Assembly: GCA_015061365.1 (NCBI GenBank)
Contig: SUWS01000030.1
Span: 1 to 33,199 of the forward strand
Reading direction: 5' to 3'
Length of the DNA stretch: 33,199 bases
From: Lentimicrobiaceae bacterium
GTDB lineage: Bacteria > Bacteroidota > Bacteroidia > Bacteroidales > F082
Below are positions 28,192 to 33,199 of the stretch, piece by piece (the first letter of the stretch is position 1; every line of letters begins with the position of its first letter). Position numbers and translations under genes: made by a program. The notes beneath the pieces were generated by a model. That model saw only the letters and a list, made by a program, of their open reading frames with translations. It had not been told where the DNA came from and made no database searches.

Positions 28192-29226
28192 TCATTTCAA
28201 ATCGATAAAAACCGGAAGATGATCACTATATCCGCCTTGATATTTTGGTCCTATATATGTTCTAAACAGCTTCTTTCCTCCGTATGTCTTATCTTCAACA
28301 AAGAGAAATTCCTCATGAAATATCGTCGCCGATTTCTTATCATAATGCAACGACTTTGCCTCATACAAAGATCTACTTATTATAATCTGATCAAAGATCT
28401 GCCATCTGTATTGATGTTTCAGAGTTCCGTCAAAACCTAATTTCTTCTCGTCAGTGAAAAGATTCACCAAGGTATCACTTCTCTTAAGTTCATCCAAAGG
28501 TTTAGCTCCCAAAACATTCAATATACTATTGTCAGATGGTGTATCGTTAAAGTCGCCCATAAGAATAATCTTAGGGAAATACTCAGAATTAGACACAAGA
28601 GAATCCACTTTCGACCTCAACTTACGAGCCGCCATTTCTCTAAGATAAACAGTCTCTTTCTCGCCACCATAACGTGATGGCCAGTGATTGACGAAACAAT
28701 GTAAAGTATCTCCTACCCTGTCATAAAACTTTGCATATAAGATGTCACGGGTTTTTATCTTTCTATTATCAGGACCTCTTATCTTTATCGCCTCACTATA
28801 TATAAGTTGCAATTTGTCAATAGAATAAACCATTGCCACATCAATACCTCTTCTGTCGTCGCCTTCATAATGTATCACCCTGTAATTATGATTCCTCAAC
28901 GGTGTTTCCTGAAAAAGCATAGCGGTAACGAAAGTATTTTCAATTTCACATAGCCCTAAAATAGCTATAGGTTCACCTTCCGATAAGGACAAAATCGTTT
29001 TATACAGATTATTTCTCTTCTTGTAAAAACGTGACATTGTCCAATGTTGTATACCTTCTTCCGTATAGTCATTATAGATTTTCGTGGAATCGACGAATGG
29101 ATCGAAGAAATTCTCCAAATTCCAAAATGCTATTCTTAAATTATCACGATTTTGAGAATAAGATTCACTTATCGTAAATCGCTGTAGTATAATATACAAG
29201 AATAATATCGAAAATATTCTTTTCAT
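28192..29226 (-). CDS. Secreted endonuclease/exonuclease/phosphatase family protein
   Basis: From the ATG at 29226 the protein has 344 residues with a signal peptide (MKRIFSILFLYIILQRFTISESYSQ). The EEP-fold motifs are present in order: FWNLENFFDP, LGLCEIEN (metal-binding Glu), VNHWPSRYGG, LMGDFNDTPSDNS and GGYSDHLPVFIDL (catalytic Asp-His). The family cleaves phosphodiester or phosphomonoester bonds in DNA, RNA or small molecules; this one probably acts outside the inner membrane, perhaps in nucleic-acid scavenging. A longer start at 29259 is rejected because it overlaps the -7 box and spoils the signal peptide. Confidence 0.92.
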   Translation of the reverse strand: MKRIFSILFLYIILQRFTISESYSQNRDNLRIAFWNLENFFDPFVDSTKIYNDYTEEGIQHWTMSRFYKKRNNLYKTILSLSEGEPIAILGLCEIENTFVTAMLFQETPLRNHNYRVIHYEGDDRRGIDVAMVYSIDKLQLIYSEAIKIRGPDNRKIKTRDILYAKFYDRVGDTLHCFVNHWPSRYGGEKETVYLREMAARKLRSKVDSLVSNSEYFPKIILMGDFNDTPSDNSILNVLGAKPLDELKRSDTLVNLFTDEKKLGFDGTLKHQYRWQIFDQIIISRSLYEAKSLHYDKKSATIFHEEFLFVEDKTYGGKKLFRTYIGPKYQGGYSDHLPVFIDLK

Positions 29227-29256
29227 AAATTTAGGTTTAATTTTAGTTTTATAGTG

Positions 29257-29264
29257 CAAAAGTA
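29257..29264 (-). promoter_or_regulatory. Promoter -7 box of the secreted EEP-family gene
   Basis: The minus strand reads TACTTTTG (TAnnTTTG), 30 bases upstream of the ATG at 29226. It lies back to back with the promoter of the divergent thioredoxin gene. Confidence 0.6.
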
Positions 29265-29274
29265 TACAATAATT

Positions 29275-29305
29275 TTTGACAAAAAAAATATTATGAGTAT
29301 CTTTG
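29275..29305 (+). promoter_or_regulatory. Promoter of the TlpA-like/mnmE pair
   Basis: TTTG (29275-29278) and TATCTTTG (29298-29305) are 19 bases apart, the best full promoter match in the window. The ATG is 24 bases further. Confidence 0.75.
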
Positions 29306-29329
29306 TTCGTTTTTTAGAGATTATTTTTT

Positions 29330-30568
29330 ATGAAAGGTCATTTAGTTAAGTTTTTTATCATAGTTTTATTAACATTTGCTCCATTTGCATCATTCTCACA
29401 AGCAAAGATTAGGGTAAATATAGAGAATCATATAGACAGCATTTATTACCTCATAAAGTACACGAGCGACAAATCGCATTGTGTAATTGACACAAGTTCT
29501 TTATCTTCAGGTTATAAGATATTCTCTAATAAAACAGATTATAACGAAGGTATTTATGTCATAGCAGACAGCAAACAAAATCCTCTTTTTGAAATATTGA
29601 TAGGCAAGGATCAGAAGTTTTCTATTCACGTAGAGGAACTTATGGACTTAAAAAGTTATGAGGTAAAAGGATGTAAAGAAACCGAAAGTTATTTCAAAGT
29701 ATATTCAAGAACGTTTTATGACAGACTTCATATCAAAGCCTTGGAAAGTGAATTAAAATATCATCCTGAAAACATAAGAAAAATAGATTCCATAAAAAAC
29801 GAGTTATATAAATATCAAGAGTCGATGTTACGTAAAGATGATGAATCTTTCCTAAATACATACATTAAATTCACCGAAGACAGACCTATCTGTGATTTAC
29901 CGCTATGTGACGAACGTATCTTAAATTCACGTCTATTAAAGAATAAGTTAGACAAATATTTTGACAATTCCAGCACAACTCAAACGCCAGAATTGATCTG
30001 TAATAAAATTGACGAATTCGTTTTAAGTACAGACGAATGTCAAGAAATCAGAGATTATATATTATGGTATTTATATTCCAAATATTTCAATCCTGAAAAA
30101 ACTGAGAATGAATTAGTTTACATACATTTAGTTGACGAATATTTTTCCAAATTAGAAATAGAGAACCTTACAGAAAATATCAGAAAAGAGATAATCAGAA
30201 GAGCTGATGTTTTAAGGAAGATAACAATAGGGCAAGTCGCTCCTTCATTTCAATATATTGATGAAAATGGCGATATAGTTGATTTAGACGATATCAGATC
30301 TAAATTTACAGTTTTATTTTTCTACAAGCCAGATTGTCAGAAATGTATAAGAGACAAAAGGATATTAGGTCTAGTAAAGAAAAGAATAAACAATATAGAA
30401 ATCTTGCATATCGACATAAGCGAAGAGAATAATAGTACAAGTCAGGATATTATAGATAAATATGACATTATGACAACACCTACTATTTATCTCCTTAACG
30501 AAAAGAAAGAGATTATCGCAAAACATATTAAAGCAGAAAGAATTGAGTTTCATATTATCAAAAGGTAA
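29330..30568 (+). CDS. Exported TlpA-like thioredoxin-fold protein
   Basis: A 412-residue periplasmic protein with a signal peptide (MKGHLVKFFIIVLLTFAPFASFSQA). The N-terminal part (about 25-280) is a helical and beta region like the DUF4369/DUF5106 parts of Bacteroidota TlpA proteins. The thioredoxin domain follows: IGQVAPSFQYIDENGDIVDL, the redox motif CQKC in FFYKPDCQKCIRD, and the cis-proline loop TTPTIYLL. It probably reduces or oxidises disulphides of envelope proteins. Its stop is three bases before mnmE, an unusual pairing that may only reflect a shared promoter. Confidence 0.88.
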   Translation: MKGHLVKFFIIVLLTFAPFASFSQAKIRVNIENHIDSIYYLIKYTSDKSHCVIDTSSLSSGYKIFSNKTDYNEGIYVIADSKQNPLFEILIGKDQKFSIHVEELMDLKSYEVKGCKETESYFKVYSRTFYDRLHIKALESELKYHPENIRKIDSIKNELYKYQESMLRKDDESFLNTYIKFTEDRPICDLPLCDERILNSRLLKNKLDKYFDNSSTTQTPELICNKIDEFVLSTDECQEIRDYILWYLYSKYFNPEKTENELVYIHLVDEYFSKLEIENLTENIRKEIIRRADVLRKITIGQVAPSFQYIDENGDIVDLDDIRSKFTVLFFYKPDCQKCIRDKRILGLVKKRINNIEILHIDISEENNSTSQDIIDKYDIMTTPTIYLLNEKKEIIAKHIKAERIEFHIIKR

Positions 30569-30571
30569 GAC

Positions 30572-32080
30572 ATGGGATATTTGAGTAAAGACACCATTTG
30601 TGCAATAGCGACGGCATCAGGGACTGCGGCGATTTCCGTAATAAGAATGTCGGGCGACAAGAGTCATGAGATTGCGCTTTCAAGATATATTAAAAAAGGT
30701 AAAGAGCTGACTTTGGGAAATATCATTCCGAACAGAATGTATTACGGAGAATTTGTAGATAACGACAACAAATCCATTGATGACGTGATGATTACATTTT
30801 TCAAAGCACCGCATTCGTACACTGGTGAAGATTCCGTAGAGATTGTTTGTCACGGTTCGGTATTCATTCAGAATAAGATATTAGAAATCCTTATAGACAA
30901 TGGGGCACGATTAGCAGAGGCTGGAGAATACACCATGAGAGCTTTTGTCAATAACAAGATGGACCTAACTCAGGCAGAAGCTGTTGCCGACCTCATCACA
31001 TCACAAAACGAGGCAGAACATCGTGTTGCCATGAACCAGCTGAAAGGCGGTTTTTCTAAGGAATTGATGTCGTTGAGAAGTCAGTTGCTTGATTTGACAT
31101 CATTGATGGAGTTAGAGTTAGACTTCAGTGAAGAAGACGTTGAATTTGCCGACAGGACGAGACTCAACGCTATAGTCGATGATGCGACTGAACACATCAA
31201 AAAACTCACTGATTCTTTCAGACTTGGAAACAGCATCAAGAGAGGCATTCCCGTCGCTATCGTCGGCGACACCAATGCAGGCAAGAGCACGATTCTCAAC
31301 GCCTTACTTGGCGAAGAAAGAGCCATCGTCTCCGACATTGCCGGCACCACACGCGACACCATAGAAGAGACCTTGAATATCAATGGTAAGACATTCCGAT
31401 TCATCGACACAGCAGGCATAAGAGATACCGACGACACCATTGAAAAAATCGGTATAGAACGTGCTTTCAAGAAGATTTCCGAAGCCGACATCATATTAGG
31501 AATCCTCGACCTAAACCAAAGTTCAGACACATATTTCAAATCAGCGAAGTTTATAATTTCCAACGTTAACTTATTGAAACAAAAACTGATATTAATATTC
31601 AACAAAGTAGATTTGAACCAACAAGCCATGTGGATGGACACAGAGTATATCATTGACAACCTTCGTGTTGCCATTGAGAGAAACATAGAAGACAACGGCG
31701 GCTATATGCTTGACGAGTACAAATACAGCATCACGGGACAAGACTGCTATGATATAAGAAACCTCATCAAATACGATTTCATCTCAGCGAAGAACGAAGA
31801 AGACATCGAGAAGTTAAAGAAAAACATAGCGTTCTACGGGAGAGATTTAGTTGTTGGCGAGAACGAAGTATTAGTGACGAACCTACGTCATTACGAAGCA
31901 TTGAAGAAAGCTTCCGAATCGTTAATGCGAGTCAAAGAAGGTTTATTATCAGGACTTTCCACCGAATTTGTAGCACAAGACCTCAAGGAAGTATTATACT
32001 GTTTAGGCAGCATTACCGGCGAGATCAGCAGTGTCGACGTGCTTAACAACATATTTGGCAGATTCTGCATCGGAAAATAG
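30572..32080 (+). CDS. mnmE: tRNA modification GTPase MnmE
   Basis: MnmE (TrmE), with MnmG, installs the carboxymethylaminomethyl group on wobble uridine 34 of certain tRNAs. The N-terminal tetrahydrofolate-binding domain starts DTICAIATASGTAAISVIRM. The GTPase domain has G1 GDTNAGKS (232-239), G2 around GTTRD (258-262), G3 DTAG (279-282) and G4 NKVD (344-347). The C-terminus is the catalytic FCIGK. It has 502 residues against about 460 in E. coli; the excess sits mainly after G4. The gene's last 16 bases recur 123 bases downstream. Confidence 0.97.
   Translation: MGYLSKDTICAIATASGTAAISVIRMSGDKSHEIALSRYIKKGKELTLGNIIPNRMYYGEFVDNDNKSIDDVMITFFKAPHSYTGEDSVEIVCHGSVFIQNKILEILIDNGARLAEAGEYTMRAFVNNKMDLTQAEAVADLITSQNEAEHRVAMNQLKGGFSKELMSLRSQLLDLTSLMELELDFSEEDVEFADRTRLNAIVDDATEHIKKLTDSFRLGNSIKRGIPVAIVGDTNAGKSTILNALLGEERAIVSDIAGTTRDTIEETLNINGKTFRFIDTAGIRDTDDTIEKIGIERAFKKISEADIILGILDLNQSSDTYFKSAKFIISNVNLLKQKLILIFNKVDLNQQAMWMDTEYIIDNLRVAIERNIEDNGGYMLDEYKYSITGQDCYDIRNLIKYDFISAKNEEDIEKLKKNIAFYGRDLVVGENEVLVTNLRHYEALKKASESLMRVKEGLLSGLSTEFVAQDLKEVLYCLGSITGEISSVDVLNNIFGRFCIGK
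32065..32080 (+). repeat. att-like direct repeat, copy 1 (3' end of mnmE)
   Basis: CTGCATCGGAAAATAG covers the last codons and stop of mnmE (CIGK-stop). The 3' end of this gene is a known integration site for genomic islands such as SGI1 in enterobacteria. Confidence 0.55.
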
Positions 32081-32187
32081 TAATCGGTTAATATGTTGAT
32101 GTTCAGCGTATTAGTGAATTTAATGCAATTCTGTAATTTTAAGCGCAAATTACCCATTAATACGTGATTATCAAAATGTTAACTTTG

Positions 32188-32203
32188 CTGCATCGGAAAG
32201 TAG
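32188..32203 (+). repeat. att-like direct repeat, copy 2
   Basis: CTGCATCGGAAAGTAG matches copy 1 at 15 of 16 bases. The one change (AAA to AAG) is synonymous, so the copy would still encode CIGK-stop. The 107 bases between copies carry no gene. A TAACTTTG box at 32180-32187 abuts copy 2. Confidence 0.55.
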
Positions 32204-32237
32204 ATTAGCTGATTGTCTGCGGTTTAGTAAAAAGTAA

Positions 32238-32291
32238 ATTTTGCCCTCAGCTGTTTCCCAAAATAGTAGAAAATAGCTGAGGGGGCAAAAT
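32238..32291 (-). terminator. Long hairpin downstream of the right-edge gene
   Basis: ATTTTGCCCTCAGCT (32238-32252) pairs with AGCTGAGGGGGCAAAAT (32275-32291) with a two-base bulge. On the minus strand it follows the stop at 32305 and leads into TTTACTTTTTAC, a weak terminator tail. Confidence 0.6.
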
Positions 32292-32304
32292 ACGTATCAT
32301 GAAA

Positions 32305-33199
32305 TTATGTATTCATATTATCTTGTACTATTTTCTTAATTTTCTCAATGGCGAAAGCTATTCTATCAACTTTGTCAATAGAATCTTCTTGTTCAACATC
32401 CCATACTTCGTTGGTTTCTTGATGATAATAAATGAAGCCTGTACCTGTTGCAGCTAAAGATGAAATAGGTTTTAGAATGTTCAAATTTTCTCCATAGTTT
32501 CCTAGTCCGATAATTTTTTTTCCATCTTTGTCCAATAACTTATCTGACAAGTTCTGGTATATTACATTCAAGAAAGGATTCCAATGTAGTCCATTGAATT
32601 GGTGCTTATTAAGCGTGGTACAGATGTAGTCATTTGACTTATCCCAGGTCAATTCGCCGTCAGCTCCACGCAACATGTCAGGGTATTTTACAAAGTAATA
32701 TCGCCAATCGTAAGCATTTGCCTTTTCCTTCTCTGATAGAAAATTATTGATAATGTCATCTAAGGTCTCTCCATTCTTAATTCGTTGAAGAAGACTGCGA
32801 AGAACAGCCATTGTATTTTCTTCGAAGTTATTTCTATTGCGGCTTTTATGCAACAGTTGTGACCATGTTGCTCTATTATGGTTCCCCATATAGTAGCGAC
32901 TGGAATCATTCTGTCTATAATCACCTATAGATAACATTGCACGGTGTATTTTAACAAAATCAGGTGTGCCATCAAATAAAGAAAGGAATGTATCAACCAA
33001 ATCAAGATGGTCATACCCTAATCCTGAAGCATAGCCGTAAATCAAAGGATGATCCTCGAATTGATGAAGGGATTCTATATCAATTTCTTGTTTCTTCTTT
33101 TTCTTCTCTACTTCTTCATAGGTCTGTATACCATTAAACTTGTGCGTTAACGGCTTGTTAATGTTACCTGTCCACATCAACTCCTTTACTTGACAAAGC
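32305..33199 (-). CDS. C-terminal part of a large protein of unknown function, 5' end outside window
   Basis: The frame is open to the right edge: the codons before the first ATG (33177) read LCQVKEL, so the true start is outside. About 297 residues are visible. They are charged and aromatic, with motifs SIGDYRQNDSSRYYMGN, WSQLLHKSRNRNNFEENT, YDWRYYFVKYPDML and LHWNPFLNVIYQNL. DWRYYFVKYP-type sequences recall the C-termini of some large DUF262-type or ATPase proteins linked to DNA restriction or phage defence. That is a weak memory, not an assignment. It lies beyond the mnmE att-like repeats, so it may belong to an integrated island. Confidence 0.7.
   Translation of the reverse strand, partial: LCQVKELMWTGNINKPLTHKFNGIQTYEEVEKKKKKQEIDIESLHQFEDHPLIYGYASGLGYDHLDLVDTFLSLFDGTPDFVKIHRAMLSIGDYRQNDSSRYYMGNHNRATWSQLLHKSRNRNNFEENTMAVLRSLLQRIKNGETLDDIINNFLSEKEKANAYDWRYYFVKYPDMLRGADGELTWDKSNDYICTTLNKHQFNGLHWNPFLNVIYQNLSDKLLDKDGKKIIGLGNYGENLNILKPISSLAATGTGFIYYHQETNEVWDVEQEDSIDKVDRIAFAIEKIKKIVQDNMNT

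Noticed and set aside
29227..29259. Longer start of the secreted EEP protein at 29259.
   Set aside because: It overlaps the TACTTTTG promoter box and puts a charged extension before a good signal peptide.
32081..32187. Possible small gene or promoter-driven RNA between the two att-like repeats (TAACTTTG at 32180).
   Set aside because: There is no reading frame of note, and the box points toward a convergent gene. It is kept only as context for the integration-site finding.

Overview
The window looks like a chromosomal segment of a member of the Bacteroidota (order Bacteroidales likely). This rests on repeated TAnnTTTG promoter boxes instead of E. coli -10 boxes, few Shine-Dalgarno sequences, many SSC-type lipoproteins, a lipoprotein GH29 fucosidase, a DUF4199-like/GT2 gene pair, and a short (4.5S-type) SRP RNA. 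No rRNA, tRNA or CRISPR array was seen.

Layout. 1-3569 (minus, runs off the left edge): a large secreted repeat protein whose signal peptide is separated from the rest by a nine-C tract that puts the two parts out of frame; its body carries near-identical 432-bp in-frame tandem repeats. 3825-7473 (minus): pyrG then yidC. 7631-10042 (minus): a lipoprotein alpha-L-fucosidase and a small protein of unknown function. 10043-10478: a decayed ATPase gene remnant and two matched palindromes. 10479-15419 (plus): a galactose cluster of galactokinase, sugar-phosphate nucleotidyltransferase, aldose 1-epimerase and an MFS sugar transporter. It has no galT or galE in sight, is interrupted by an array of hairpin repeats, and ends in a strong terminator followed by a 199-bp MITE-like element. 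15803-21820: a small lipoprotein (minus), then plus-strand genes for a Fic protein, an unknown 178-residue protein, a tiny lipoprotein, a multi-pass membrane protein and DNA ligase LigA.

21876-29226 is all minus strand. From upstream to downstream it holds a secreted endonuclease/exonuclease/phosphatase protein, the SRP RNA gene, a DUF4199-like membrane protein, a GT2 glycosyltransferase, a 743-residue membrane protein with an EF-hand-like loop, and a tight CsgG / small lipoprotein / DUF4810 / DUF799 operon ending in a clear terminator. 29330-32080 (plus) holds a TlpA-like thioredoxin protein and mnmE. Just past mnmE the last 16 bases of the gene are repeated with one synonymous change, which resembles an integration site. 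The gene beyond it (minus, runs off the right edge) may be accessory DNA.

How the parts fit. The fucosidase and galactose genes suggest use of host or plant glycans: fucose release outside, then import, mutarotation and phosphorylation of galactose, with the nucleotidyltransferase as a candidate replacement for GalT. The CsgG-DUF4810-DUF799 group points to an outer-membrane lipoprotein complex. The most unusual items are the poly-C switch with tandem repeats, the hairpin repeats with compensating stem changes, the mnmE 3'-end duplication, and a family of 31-37 bp repeats sitting directly upstream of start codons. All calls come from reading the sequence without database searches.
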